This document shows positions 24,963-34,230 of a stretch of DNA of 64,000 nt, in pieces. How positions within the stretch are numbered: position 1 is the first letter of the stretch; each line of letters opens with the position of its first letter. The position numbers and the translations under genes are program-made. Location: the NCBI GenBank assembly GCA_004153385.1, contig SDAL01000001.1, positions 1-64,000 of the forward strand, read 5' to 3'. The stretch comes from Paracoccaceae bacterium. GTDB taxonomy: Bacteria; Pseudomonadota; Alphaproteobacteria; Rhodobacterales; Rhodobacteraceae. The notes beneath the pieces are model-generated. The model saw only the letters and a program-made list of their open reading frames with translations. It did not search any database and was not told the DNA's origin.

Positions 24963-26267
24963 TTAAAGTTCTTCGATGCGCAAGGCGACGGGATCGCCCT
25001 CAACCACGCCGGTTGCGGGGAATTGCGACACGGCATAATGGATCGCATCGGTCGTGGTTTTATGCGTCACAATCAGTACAGGTGCCGAGGTGTCGGCATG
25101 GCCGTATTGCCGCATCCGCGAGATGGAGATACCAGCATCGCCCAGCGTTTGTGCGACTTTCGCAAGCGCGCCGGGTTTATCGGACAGGTTGATGCGCAGA
25201 TAATACGGGGCAGGGGCCGCGGTCACGGCTGGCGCGGCTTCTACCAACTGCGTGGCGGGGGCCCCGAATGTGGGCAGACGCAGCCCGCGGGCGACATCCA
25301 TGACATCGCCCATAATGGCGCTTGCCGTAGGGCCTTCACCGGCGCCCGCGCCGCGCATCACGATCTGGCCGACGCTGTCGCCTTCGAACACAACCATATT
25401 CGTGCCGCCTGACAGTTGCCCCAAAGCAGAGCTGGCAGGCACCAGACACGGTGTCATGCGCTGTTCCAACCCGCGCCCTGTCATTTGGGCCACGCCCAAC
25501 AGCTTGATTTTATACCCCATGTCGCCGGCGCGGCGGATATCATCAATCGAGATCCTGCCGATCCCTTCCAGCTGCACATTTTCAAATGCCACTTTGGTGC
25601 CAAAGGCGATCGAGGCCATCAGCGCAAGCTTGTGGCCCGCATCGATTCCGCCGACATCCAGTGTGGGGTCGGATTCCAGATAGCCAAGCTGGTTGGCTTC
25701 TTCGAAAACGGTATCATAGGGCAGGCCTGCGTCTTCCATGCGGGTCAGGATGTAGTTACAGGTTCCGTTCATCACGCCCATCACCCGGCGCAGCTGGTTG
25801 CCGGCCAGCCCCTCTGTCAGCGTTTTGATACAAGGGATACCACCGGCCACGGCAGCTTCGAAACGGATGACTTGTCCGTTTGCCTCGGCGGTTTCGGCCA
25901 AGGCCTGACCGTGATGGGCCAGCAGCGCCTTGTTGGCGGTGACCACGTCCTTGCCTGCGCGCAGCGCGGCCTCTGTCGCATCTTTGGCCGCACCTTCATG
26001 GCCGCCCATCACTTCCACGAAAACGTCGATATCGTCACGCTGTGCAAGGGTGACGGCATCGGTCTCCCACGCATAGCCCGACAGATCCGCGCCGCGGTCC
26101 TTGTTTTGATCGCGCGCGCACACGGCGGTGATCTGCACAGGGCGTCCCGCGCGCATGGCCAGCATGTCGGCATGGCGCTGCACGATTTTCACAACGCCGA
26201 TGCCCACTGTGCCAAGACCCGCGATACCAAGGCGAAGGGCGGGGCCGGTCAGGATGGGGCTGGACAT
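24963..26267 (-). CDS. hom: Homoserine dehydrogenase
   Basis: 434 residues. The Rossmann motif LGIAGLGTVGIGVV lies near residues 12-25, followed by the catalytic domain (NGTCNYILTRMEDAG, DPTLDVGGIDAGHKLA with the family Asp/Lys). A C-terminal ACT domain (YYLRINLSDKPGALAKVAQT...) suggests feedback control by threonine. It reduces aspartate semialdehyde to homoserine on the way to threonine and methionine. An open frame extends 31 codons further upstream, but MSSPILTG at 26267 follows GAGG and fits the family start. Single gene with its own terminator. Confidence 0.92.
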   Translation of the reverse strand: MSSPILTGPALRLGIAGLGTVGIGVVKIVQRHADMLAMRAGRPVQITAVCARDQNKDRGADLSGYAWETDAVTLAQRDDIDVFVEVMGGHEGAAKDATEAALRAGKDVVTANKALLAHHGQALAETAEANGQVIRFEAAVAGGIPCIKTLTEGLAGNQLRRVMGVMNGTCNYILTRMEDAGLPYDTVFEEANQLGYLESDPTLDVGGIDAGHKLALMASIAFGTKVAFENVQLEGIGRISIDDIRRAGDMGYKIKLLGVAQMTGRGLEQRMTPCLVPASSALGQLSGGTNMVVFEGDSVGQIVMRGAGAGEGPTASAIMGDVMDVARGLRLPTFGAPATQLVEAAPAVTAAPAPYYLRINLSDKPGALAKVAQTLGDAGISISRMRQYGHADTSAPVLIVTHKTTTDAIHYAVSQFPATGVVEGDPVALRIEEL

Positions 26268-26404
26268 GAAAACCTCGTTGGATCTGCTTTTCAGGGTTGC
26301 GCGATCTGTTATCTGGAAAGCGCGGCCCTTGCAACGCGCATAGCGCGCACCACCCCGCAAAGCGTCGGTACGTGACTTGCGCGGGTGGCCTTGTGCGGGT
26401 CGGG

Positions 26405-26713
26405 TCAGTCCGCCTCGGTGCCCGGGGCAACAGGGGCTGTGTCTGCGGTGGGTCCGGTGGTGTCCACCGCTGGGACTGCGGGCGTATCGGGGCTGGGGGC
26501 AGGCTGCAGCTTGCGCAAACCCTCGGCACGTGCGCGCAGCGCATCTGCCCGCGATTGCAACGCGGCGGTGGCGCGGTAATCGGGCGCAGGCTCTTCGACC
26601 AGCAGGCGATCAAGCGGCAAAAGCTCCGGATAGCTCTCATAGGTATCATTGCCACAGCCAGCAAGCATAAGCGCTATGAACATGACACGTAAAGCGGTCC
26701 GGGGCTTGGGCAT
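26405..26713 (-). CDS. Small lipoprotein of unknown function
   Basis: 102 residues. The N-terminal signal MPKPRTALRVMFIALMLAGC ends in a lipobox (LAGC), so Cys20 would be lipidated. The mature part has a short helical stretch (QSRADALRARAEGLRKL) and a Pro/Thr/Ala-rich tail, with no known domain. It diverges from dnaG. Small lipoproteins in this place are seen in relatives, but no role is known to me. Confidence 0.75.
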   Translation of the reverse strand: MPKPRTALRVMFIALMLAGCGNDTYESYPELLPLDRLLVEEPAPDYRATAALQSRADALRARAEGLRKLQPAPSPDTPAVPAVDTTGPTADTAPVAPGTEAD

Positions 26714-26890
26714 TGCGATCTCCTAATCGTCTTTGTGCGAAACCATAGTTAGGGCGGACCGGCTTGGCCAGCGGCGATCACATGCCGTTCTGCCCCTGAT
26801 CGGGCAGGTGCACCTTTTTGCACGCCTTCTTGGGGCGTTGTGTGCGGGCCCCCTCTGGACACACGCGCCCAGACAGCCGATATGAGAGAT

Positions 26891-28927
26891 ATGAGCCTAC
26901 CACCCGGATTTCTAGATGAATTGAGAACCCGCACCTCGATCGCGCAAGTGGTCGGGCGCAAGGTCATGTGGGACAACCGAAAGTCCAATCAGGGCAAGGG
27001 CGACATGTGGGCACCGTGCCCGTTCCATCAGGAAAAGTCGGCCTCGTTTCATGTGGATGACCGTAAGGGCTATTATTATTGCTTCGGGTGCCATGCCAAA
27101 GGCGATGCGCTGACCTTTATCCGCGAGACCGAAAATGTCGGTTTCATGGAGGCGGTCGAGATACTGGCCCGCGAGGCCGGGCTGAGTATGCCCGCCCGCG
27201 ATCCCCAAGCGCAGGAAAAGGCCGACCGACGCACCGAACTTGCCCAAGTGATGGAGGCCGCCGTCCAGTATTTCCGCCTGATGTTGTCCTCCCAAAGCGG
27301 GCAGGCGGCGCGCGATTATCTGGCCGGTCGCAAACTGGGCGCCCCCGCGCAGGAGCGGTTCGAGATCGGGTTTGCCCCCGATACGCGCCAAGGGCTGTTT
27401 CAGGCGCTATCCGCCAAGGGGTTCACGCCAGAGCTGATCGTTGATGCGGGCCTGTGTGCCAAGCCAGACGGTAACGGCGCCCCCTATGACCGCTTTCGCG
27501 GGCGCATCATCTATCCGATCCGCGATCCGCGCGGGCGCTGCATCGCCTTTGGTGGCCGTGCGATGGATCCGAACGCACGCGCGAAATACCTCAATTCGCC
27601 AGAAACAGTGCTGTTTGACAAAGGGCGCTCGCTCTACAACCACGGACCTGCACGCGAAGCCTGCGGCAAGGGGCAAAAGCTGGTGGTCTGCGAAGGCTAC
27701 ATGGATGTGATCGCGCTGTCGGAGGCCGGTTTCGGCGGCGCGGTGGCCCCCCTTGGCACGGCTGTGACCGAGCACCAGCTCCAGATGCTGTGGCGGATCC
27801 ACGACGAGCCGATCATCGCGCTTGATGGTGATACGGCCGGTATCCGCGCGGCCCATCGTGTGATCGATCTGGCGCTGCCCCTGCTGGAGGCTGGCAAGGG
27901 ATTGCGGATCGCGATCCTGCCAGAGGGCAAAGATCCCGATGATGTGCTCAAGGCGCAAGGCCCCGAGGCGATGAATGCGCTGCTGGATGGCGCCCGCCCG
28001 ATGATCGATCTGATGTGGACGCGCGCGATAGAGGGCAAGAGCTTTGACAGCCCCGAGCGTAAAGCCGCGTTGGACAAGGAATTGCGCGCCGCCATCGGCC
28101 AGATCAAGGACCCCTCTATCCGCACGCATTACGGCGTGGAAATCAAAGAAAAACGCAGGGAATTGTTCGGCCAGGGGCGGAATTATCCCCAAGGAGATAC
28201 CGGGCGCTCTTTCCGGCCGGGCGGATCTTATCCACAAGGTGGTGGGTATAATTCTGGGGGTGGTTTCGGGAGAAACAGCAGTTATCCACAAAGGCGCGGA
28301 AATTATCCACAGGGACGTGCGGCATGGATGGCCGCCCAGCATCCGCTTGAGCAGACACGCAACTCCATGCTGGCGGTGGCGCAGGATGCCGCTGCTGCAG
28401 AAGAACTGCGCGGGGCGATGGTTCTGGCGATTTGCGTGACCCATCCCGGCCTTGCAGCAGAGTTCGAATCAGAGCTGGAAACCGCACCTTTCCTGCACCC
28501 CGATCAGGACCGCGTTCGCAATCTTTTACTGCGCCATATCGCTCTTCCAGCGGCGGAACTTGGCGAGCGTGTGCAAATTGATGCCGCCGAAAGCCTTGAA
28601 ACTCTGCTCCGTCTGCCCCATGTCCGGACAGCCCCACCTGTTATGAAAGTGGCGGATACGGCTTTGGCACGCATGTGTCTGGCTGAAGAGTTTGCAAAGC
28701 TGGAGGCGGAGCGGGCTGTGAGAGCAGAGGTCGAAGATGCAATGGAGGATCTGGAAGGATTGGCTGATGAAGGGGTTACCTGGCGGTTAAGTCAGGCAAA
28801 TTCACGGCGCCAGCGTGCATCGAGTTCGAAACTGGACGATACGAGTGATATGGGAGAGGACCGCGAAGCGCTCTCCGCATTTCTGCAATCTGCCATAGAT
28901 CAGCAAATATGGCGGAAAAAGAAATGA
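26891..28927 (+). CDS. dnaG: DNA primase DnaG
   Basis: 678 residues from MSLPPGFLDELRTRT. A CHC2 zinc finger (C43, H46, C64, C67: APCPFH...CFGC) is followed by the primase core with Toprim motifs VVCEGYMDVIAL and ALDGDTAG, and a helical C-terminal domain that binds DnaB. It makes the RNA primers of replication. Residues of about 430-475 form a Gly/Tyr/Pro/Gln-rich linker with the repeated tripeptide YPQ. Its codons create four TTATCCMCA motifs, three of them perfect DnaA boxes. ATG 26882 (three codons earlier) is an alternative start. rpoD follows 132 nt later. Confidence 0.94.
   Translation: MSLPPGFLDELRTRTSIAQVVGRKVMWDNRKSNQGKGDMWAPCPFHQEKSASFHVDDRKGYYYCFGCHAKGDALTFIRETENVGFMEAVEILAREAGLSMPARDPQAQEKADRRTELAQVMEAAVQYFRLMLSSQSGQAARDYLAGRKLGAPAQERFEIGFAPDTRQGLFQALSAKGFTPELIVDAGLCAKPDGNGAPYDRFRGRIIYPIRDPRGRCIAFGGRAMDPNARAKYLNSPETVLFDKGRSLYNHGPAREACGKGQKLVVCEGYMDVIALSEAGFGGAVAPLGTAVTEHQLQMLWRIHDEPIIALDGDTAGIRAAHRVIDLALPLLEAGKGLRIAILPEGKDPDDVLKAQGPEAMNALLDGARPMIDLMWTRAIEGKSFDSPERKAALDKELRAAIGQIKDPSIRTHYGVEIKEKRRELFGQGRNYPQGDTGRSFRPGGSYPQGGGYNSGGGFGRNSSYPQRRGNYPQGRAAWMAAQHPLEQTRNSMLAVAQDAAAAEELRGAMVLAICVTHPGLAAEFESELETAPFLHPDQDRVRNLLLRHIALPAAELGERVQIDAAESLETLLRLPHVRTAPPVMKVADTALARMCLAEEFAKLEAERAVRAEVEDAMEDLEGLADEGVTWRLSQANSRRQRASSSKLDDTSDMGEDREALSAFLQSAIDQQIWRKKK
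28183..28311 (+). promoter_or_regulatory. Cluster of DnaA-box-like 9-mers inside dnaG
   Basis: TTATCCCCA at 28183 and perfect TTATCCACA at 28228, 28282 and 28303, all on the plus strand within 129 nt. They coincide with codons for Y-P-Q in the primase linker. Binding of DnaA is inferred from the consensus only. Confidence 0.5.
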
Positions 28928-29059
28928 AGTTGTGATGAACTGAACTGAATAAGACTGACTCACCCCTCTGTGATTCGGTTTATTGATTCGATAAAACGAT
29001 GGGATGTGATTCGATCCTGTCACAGCCGTGCTTAAGCCAAAGCCGATCAAGGAGCGCCC

Positions 29060-31063
29060 ATGGCCGCTAAAGATGTCGACGAGAACAAGCCAACTTCCGC
29101 AGGTGATGAAGACACGTCCTTTGATATGTCGAAAACCGCGGTCAAGCGGATGATCGCCGAGGCCAAGGACCGAGGATTCATTACCTACGACCAGCTGAAC
29201 GCGGTCATGCCGCCCGATCAGGTGTCGGGTGACCAGATCGAGGATGTCATGTCGATGCTGTCCGAGATGGGCATCAACGTGATCGAGGCTGAAGACGCCG
29301 AGGAAGAAACCACGACCGGGGGCCAGTCCAAGGGCGGCGCCGTGGCCACGACGGGCGGCGGCAACCGTGATGTGACCGTCTCCTCGTCTTCGGCAGAAGC
29401 GCTGGACCGCACCGATGATCCGGTCCGGATGTATCTGCGTGAAATGGGCTCGGTCGAGCTGTTGTCGCGCGAAGGCGAGATTGCGATTGCCAAACGCATC
29501 GAGGCCGGCCGCAATACGATGATCGCGGGGCTTTGCGAAAGCCCGCTGACGTTCCAGGCGATCACGATCTGGCGCGAAGAGCTTTTGGAAGAAGACATTC
29601 TTCTGCGCGATGTGATCGACCTTGATGCCACCTTCGGACGCTCGCTCGATGAAGAGGGCGAAGACGATGATACGCCGGTGGTGTCCCCTGCTATGGGCGA
29701 GACGCAATCGCGCCCTGCGGAGAAAACGCAGGAACTGGATGCCGACGGGAACCCGATCGACTCCGATGACGACGACGAGGACGAAGCCCCCAACATGTCG
29801 CTTGCGGCCATGGAGGCCGCGCTGAAGCCGCGCGTTCTTGAAACGCTCGAGGCGATCGCGAATAACTACGAACTTCTGGCTGAAATGCAGGATCTTCGGA
29901 TGTCGGCCACCCTCAACGAGGATGGCAGCTTCTCGAAAGCCGATGAGGCGCTCTACCAGAAAACCCGCAGCGAGATTGTGGTTTTGGTGAATTCGCTTCA
30001 TCTGCACAACAACCGCATCGAGGCACTGATCGATCAGCTTTACGGCATCAACCGCCGCATCATGTCGATCGATTCAAGCATGGTGAAGCTGGCCGATCAG
30101 GCTCGCATCAACCGCCGCGAGTTCGTGGAATCCTATCGTGGATACGAGCTGGACCCTGCATGGGTCGAGCGGATGGCCGAAAAACCCGGCCGTGGTTGGC
30201 AAACCCTGATGGAGAAATTCCGCGACAAGGTCGAGGAACTCCGCTCCGATATGGCGCAGGTCGGCACCTATGTGGGTGTGGATATCTCGGAATTCCGCCG
30301 GATCGTCAGTCAGGTGCAAAAGGGCGAGAAAGAAGCCCGCGCGGCGAAAAAGGAAATGGTCGAGGCCAACCTGCGCCTCGTGATTTCGATCGCCAAGAAA
30401 TACACCAACCGCGGTTTGCAGTTCCTCGATCTTATTCAGGAAGGCAACATCGGCCTGATGAAGGCTGTCGACAAATTCGAATACCGTCGCGGGTATAAAT
30501 TCTCGACCTATGCGACATGGTGGATCCGTCAGGCTATCACCCGTTCGATCGCCGATCAGGCGCGCACGATCCGTATTCCTGTGCACATGATCGAAACGAT
30601 CAACAAGCTTGTGCGCACGGGCCGCCAGATGTTGCACGAAATCGGTCGCGAGCCGACGCCGGAGGAATTGGCAGAAAAACTGCAAATGCCGCTGGAGAAG
30701 GTTCGCAAGGTGATGAAAATCGCCAAGGAGCCGATCTCGCTCGAAACCCCGATCGGGGACGAGGAAGACAGCCAGCTTGGTGATTTCATCGAGGACAAGA
30801 ATGCGGTTCTGCCGCTCGATTCCGCGATTCAGGAAAACCTGAAAGAAACCACCACGCGGGTTCTGGCGTCGCTCACCCCGCGTGAGGAGCGCGTGCTACG
30901 GATGCGCTTTGGTATCGGGATGAACACCGATCATACGCTGGAAGAAGTGGGCCAGCAGTTCTCGGTGACCCGTGAACGGATCCGCCAGATCGAGGCGAAG
31001 GCATTGCGCAAGCTCAAGCATCCGTCGCGGTCGCGCAAGATGCGCAGCTTCCTTGATCAGTAA
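29060..31063 (+). CDS. rpoD: RNA polymerase sigma-70 factor RpoD
   Basis: 667 residues, full length. Region 1.1 is at the N-terminus ([20 protein letters not shown]). A long acidic non-conserved insert (about residues 200-245, with a run of Asp/Glu) follows region 1.2 ([20 protein letters not shown]). Region 2 is present ([25 protein letters not shown]), as are region 3, and region 4 with the final helix-turn-helix ([20 protein letters not shown]). It directs polymerase to housekeeping promoters. It follows dnaG, the macromolecular-synthesis arrangement, with a GGAG site before the ATG. Confidence 0.95.
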   Translation: MAAKDVDENKPTSAGDEDTSFDMSKTAVKRMIAEAKDRGFITYDQLNAVMPPDQVSGDQIEDVMSMLSEMGINVIEAEDAEEETTTGGQSKGGAVATTGGGNRDVTVSSSSAEALDRTDDPVRMYLREMGSVELLSREGEIAIAKRIEAGRNTMIAGLCESPLTFQAITIWREELLEEDILLRDVIDLDATFGRSLDEEGEDDDTPVVSPAMGETQSRPAEKTQELDADGNPIDSDDDDEDEAPNMSLAAMEAALKPRVLETLEAIANNYELLAEMQDLRMSATLNEDGSFSKADEALYQKTRSEIVVLVNSLHLHNNRIEALIDQLYGINRRIMSIDSSMVKLADQARINRREFVESYRGYELDPAWVERMAEKPGRGWQTLMEKFRDKVEELRSDMAQVGTYVGVDISEFRRIVSQVQKGEKEARAAKKEMVEANLRLVISIAKKYTNRGLQFLDLIQEGNIGLMKAVDKFEYRRGYKFSTYATWWIRQAITRSIADQARTIRIPVHMIETINKLVRTGRQMLHEIGREPTPEELAEKLQMPLEKVRKVMKIAKEPISLETPIGDEEDSQLGDFIEDKNAVLPLDSAIQENLKETTTRVLASLTPREERVLRMRFGIGMNTDHTLEEVGQQFSVTRERIRQIEAKALRKLKHPSRSRKMRSFLDQ

Positions 31064-31068
31064 GCTTT

Positions 31069-31566
31069 ATGTGGCCTGAAACTCTTGACGGGCCGCTGGA
31101 CCGTTTGGCGCGCGTGGTGGAAACCGCGCGCGCTGCGCGTTTCAGCGACGAGGCTGTGCTGGAAAATATGCATTGGCAGGATAATCTGGAAACCCGCTTC
31201 GGCTGGGCCGACCCAGCGTTGTATGTAATCGAGGATCTGAGCGGTAACCCGACTGAAACCCAAGAGATCTTTGTGCAAAAGCGCCAAAGTCTCAGCCCTC
31301 AAAACCGCCACAAGCTGAAGCTGCTGGAGCCGGTGGCGCGCCCTGGCCCGGTGCTGTTTGTGGGGGCTGCGATGAAAAACCTGCGCGGGGAGTTACGCCA
31401 GCATGTGCTGTCGATCACTGCAGCGACCCCGTCGCTCAAGCTAAGCTGGTGGTTCACGCCGCGGCCCTACCGCATCCATCTGCGTAAATTCGATGGCCTC
31501 AGCGCGGATGCTCTGGCCTTGGTCTTGCGCGCGACCCAAGAGCAACTGCCCCCCGCATTTCGGTGA
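31069..31566 (+). CDS. Conserved-looking hypothetical protein
   Basis: 165 residues, starting 5 nt after rpoD: MWPETLDGPLDRLARVVETA...NMHWQDNLETRFGWADPALY...LFVGAAMKNLRGELRQHVLS. No signal peptide, membrane segment or known motif. The composition and codon use match its neighbours, and the tight spacing suggests co-transcription with rpoD. I do not recognise the family. Confidence 0.7.
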   Translation: MWPETLDGPLDRLARVVETARAARFSDEAVLENMHWQDNLETRFGWADPALYVIEDLSGNPTETQEIFVQKRQSLSPQNRHKLKLLEPVARPGPVLFVGAAMKNLRGELRQHVLSITAATPSLKLSWWFTPRPYRIHLRKFDGLSADALALVLRATQEQLPPAFR

Positions 31567-31653
31567 TCCGTTGAACGGATATGGCGGCTGCCCCTTCACG
31601 GGGCATCGCGTTTCACGTAATGCTACGGTCAAATTCAGCGCAGAGGTTTTATC

Positions 31654-31998
31654 ATGTCCCGCATCGCCCTTGTCCTTGCCTTGATCCCGCTGGCCGCCTG
31701 CCAGATGGACAACCTGCCGCAATTGCCCGGCATGGCCCCGCCCGCGAACCTGCCGGACATGAGCGTGCCGGGCACCTGCTTTATGTTTGTCGAGGACCCG
31801 GGCGATGGTACGTTCACCTTGGTTCAGGGTATTTCGGATGGTAGCGAAGTGCCGGTGGGCACACGTGCGCGCGGTCTGAGTGCGGCGGAACTGGACGCGC
31901 GTTGGGAAAAAGAGCGTGCCATCATGCAGGTCAATCCAGAATGTCTGGCGATTTCCGTGCGTGACCGGACGCAGGCGCGCGAAGTTTCGGCCAGCTGA
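31654..31998 (+). CDS. Small lipoprotein of unknown function
   Basis: 114 residues. The signal MSRIALVLALIPLAAC ends in the lipobox LAAC, so Cys16 is the likely lipidation site. The mature domain is short (PGTCFMFVEDPGDGTFTLVQ, then SAAELDARWEKERAIM), with two further cysteines that could form a disulfide. AGAGG precedes the ATG. Function unknown. Confidence 0.75.
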   Translation: MSRIALVLALIPLAACQMDNLPQLPGMAPPANLPDMSVPGTCFMFVEDPGDGTFTLVQGISDGSEVPVGTRARGLSAAELDARWEKERAIMQVNPECLAISVRDRTQAREVSAS

Positions 31999-32084
31999 CC
32001 TGACAGGCGCGTGCCGGTGCCGTCCGGCGCGCGTCACCTTATCCGGTTCAGTTTATCCGGTTCAGTGGCCAAAGCGGGGGCAGA

Positions 32085-32504
32085 ATGGCATCCACCACAT
32101 TTGAAGTGACAACCAAAGGCCCCGGCCTTTACGAGATCACCCGCGATGTGCGTCGCTGGGCCGAGGGGGCAGGGGAGCAGGAGGCGCTTGTGACCCTGTT
32201 TATCCGCCACACCTCGGCCAGCTTGGTGATACAGGAAAATGCCGATCCGGATGTTCAGGTGGACCTCAAGGGCTTCTTCGACAGGCTCGTGCCCCCCTCA
32301 AGCGATCCGCGCCACGACTGGATGATCCACACCTATGAAGGGCCCGACGACATGCCCGCGCATGTGAAATCGGCGCTTTTGCCGGTGAGTTTGCAGATCC
32401 CGCTGGTGAACGGGGGGCTTGTGTTGGGCACGTGGCAGGGGATCTATCTGTTTGAACACCGCAAGCACTCCCACCGGCGCGAGGTGGTGGGCCTTTTGCG
32501 CTAG
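32085..32504 (+). CDS. yjbQ: YjbQ family (UPF0047) protein
   Basis: 139 residues covering the whole family length. Conserved FIRHTSASLVIQENADPDVQ lies near 46-65, followed by the metal-site region HDWMIHTYEGPDDMPAHVKS near 84-103 and GTWQGIYLFEH near the end. Members are small trimeric metal-binding proteins with weak thiamine-phosphate-synthase-like activity and no settled role. A stand-alone gene between the lipoprotein and nrdR. Confidence 0.88.
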   Translation: MASTTFEVTTKGPGLYEITRDVRRWAEGAGEQEALVTLFIRHTSASLVIQENADPDVQVDLKGFFDRLVPPSSDPRHDWMIHTYEGPDDMPAHVKSALLPVSLQIPLVNGGLVLGTWQGIYLFEHRKHSHRREVVGLLR

Positions 32505-32600
32505 GACGGTTGCCTGAGTCTCTGACGCAACAATGGCTAAACGCATTTGCAGGCATCTTTTTTCCACCTACCCAAAGCCTTGTGTGCCACATATAGTCCT

Positions 32601-32609
32601 TGTGGATAA
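32601..32609 (-). promoter_or_regulatory. DnaA-box-like site inside a palindrome upstream of nrdR
   Basis: TGTGGATAA (the complement of TTATCCACA) lies within CCTTGT-GGATA-ACAAGG, about 55 nt before the nrdR start. It could be a DnaA site or simply a hairpin in the leader. Confidence 0.35.
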
Positions 32610-32662
32610 CAAGGGCAGGGCCCCTAAGGCTCGTGATGCAGATTTTAGAGAAGGGGAAGGCG

Positions 32663-33130
32663 ATGCGCTGCCCGTTTTGCGGAAATGTTGATACCCAGGT
32701 GAAGGATTCCCGACCGGCCGAAGATCACGTTGCAATCCGGCGCCGTCGGTTTTGTCCGGCGTGCAGTGGTCGCTTCACCACCTACGAACGTGTGCAGCTG
32801 CGCGACCTCGTGGTGATCAAAACCTCCGGCAAGCGCGAGGATTTTGATCGCGACAAGTTGGAGCGTTCGATCCGGATCGCCATGCAGAAACGCCCGGTGG
32901 AACCAGAGCGGATCGACCAGATGATTTCCGGACTGGTGCGCCGGCTGGAAAGCACGGGCGAGACGGACATCGCCTCCAAGGTGATCGGCGAGATCGTAAT
33001 GGAAGCCTTGGCGCGGATCGATACTGTCGGATATGTCCGGTTCGCGAGTGTTTACAAGAATTTTCAGGAAGCCGATGATTTCGACAAATTCGTATCGGAA
33101 TTGCGCCCGCCCCAAAGCGTGATCGAGTGA
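32663..33130 (+). CDS. nrdR: Transcriptional repressor NrdR
   Basis: 155 residues. The zinc ribbon is C3-x2-C6 ... C31-x2-C34 (MRCPFCGN...[17 protein letters not shown]). The ATP-cone follows ([20 protein letters not shown]...), where ATP/dATP binding sets repression of ribonucleotide reductase genes. The open frame extends upstream, but the ATG at 32663 with AAGGGGAAGG before it is the family start. The stop overlaps the ribD start (GTGA), as is usual for nrdR-ribD in this group. Confidence 0.95.
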   Translation: MRCPFCGNVDTQVKDSRPAEDHVAIRRRRFCPACSGRFTTYERVQLRDLVVIKTSGKREDFDRDKLERSIRIAMQKRPVEPERIDQMISGLVRRLESTGETDIASKVIGEIVMEALARIDTVGYVRFASVYKNFQEADDFDKFVSELRPPQSVIE

Positions 33131-34218
33131 GCGCTGACGACATCCGCTTTATGTCGCTGGCCCTATCGCTTGCGCGGCGGGGGTTGGGGAATACATGGCC
33201 TAATCCTGCGGTGGGATGTGTGCTGGTGCGCGAGGGCGTGATTGTCGGGCGGGGCTGGACACAGCCGGGCGGGCGTCCGCATGCCGAACGCCATGCGCTG
33301 GCGCAGGCCGGTGCCAAGGCCAAAGGCGCGGTGGCTTATGTCACGCTTGAGCCCTGTTCGCATTTCGGCAAGACACCCCCTTGTGCGCAGGGGCTGGTCA
33401 CGGCGGGTGTGGCCCGCGTGGTCTCTGCCATGACCGACCCCGACCCGCGTGTTGCGGGGCGTGGGCATGACATGCTGCGCGCGGCAGGCATCGTGGTTGA
33501 CGAAGGGGTGCTGGAGACACAGGCGCGCGCCTTGCAATGTGGTTTCCTGTCACGGATCGAAAACGGGCGGCCTTGGCTCGCGCTGAAGCTTGCGACCTCT
33601 TTCGACGGTCGGATCGCGCTTGCCTCCGGTGAAAGCCAGTGGATCACAAGTGCCGCGTCACGGGCGCATGTGCATGCGTTGCGCGCCCAGTTCGATGCGG
33701 TGATGGTGGGTGGACAAACGGCACGGACCGATGATCCGCTGTTGACGGTCAGGGGGTTCGATCCTGTCTGCCAGCCGGTGCGGGTGGTTGCAGCCCGGCA
33801 TCTGGATCTGCCGCGCGCGCGGCTTGCGGCGTCCGCCAAAGACACGCCGCTTTGGCTGTGTCACGGGCCGGAAGCGCCCAAGGACGCCCGCGACTTCTGG
33901 CACGCACAGGGCGCGAGCCTGATCGAGGTGCCACAAGGCCCCGACGGGCTGTCGCCTGTCGATCTGCTGCGTGTTCTGGGCCAGGCCGGGCTGACGCGCG
34001 TCTTTTGCGAGGGGGGCGGCCAGTTTGCGGCGGCATTGATGCGGGCAGGTCTTGTGGATGAATTGATCGGATTTACCGCAGGCGCTGTTCTGGGCGGTGA
34101 CGGGCGCGCCGCGCTTGGTCCGATGGGGCTTGTGCATTTGACCGAGGCCCCGCGGTACCAATTGGCGTCCCAGCGGGTGATTGGCGGCGATATACTGCAT
34201 CGCTGGCGGCGCGCGTAA
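33127..34218 (+). CDS. ribD: Bifunctional riboflavin deaminase/reductase RibD
   Basis: 363 residues from GTG overlapping the nrdR stop. The deaminase half has the zinc motif [10 protein letters not shown]...[13 protein letters not shown] near 50-80. The reductase half begins near 145 ([20 protein letters not shown]) and carries [20 protein letters not shown]. It performs the second and third steps of riboflavin synthesis from GTP. The remaining rib genes lie 4.8 kb downstream, beyond the opposite-strand capsule block. It converges with kpsC, with 12 nt between stops. Confidence 0.93.
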   Translation: MSADDIRFMSLALSLARRGLGNTWPNPAVGCVLVREGVIVGRGWTQPGGRPHAERHALAQAGAKAKGAVAYVTLEPCSHFGKTPPCAQGLVTAGVARVVSAMTDPDPRVAGRGHDMLRAAGIVVDEGVLETQARALQCGFLSRIENGRPWLALKLATSFDGRIALASGESQWITSAASRAHVHALRAQFDAVMVGGQTARTDDPLLTVRGFDPVCQPVRVVAARHLDLPRARLAASAKDTPLWLCHGPEAPKDARDFWHAQGASLIEVPQGPDGLSPVDLLRVLGQAGLTRVFCEGGGQFAAALMRAGLVDELIGFTAGAVLGGDGRAALGPMGLVHLTEAPRYQLASQRVIGGDILHRWRRA

Positions 34219-34230
34219 CAGCCATCAACC

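Noticed and set aside
28183-28311. Chromosomal replication origin
   Set aside because: DnaA-box-like motifs occur, but inside an essential coding region with no AT-rich unwinding element and no dnaA or parAB nearby.
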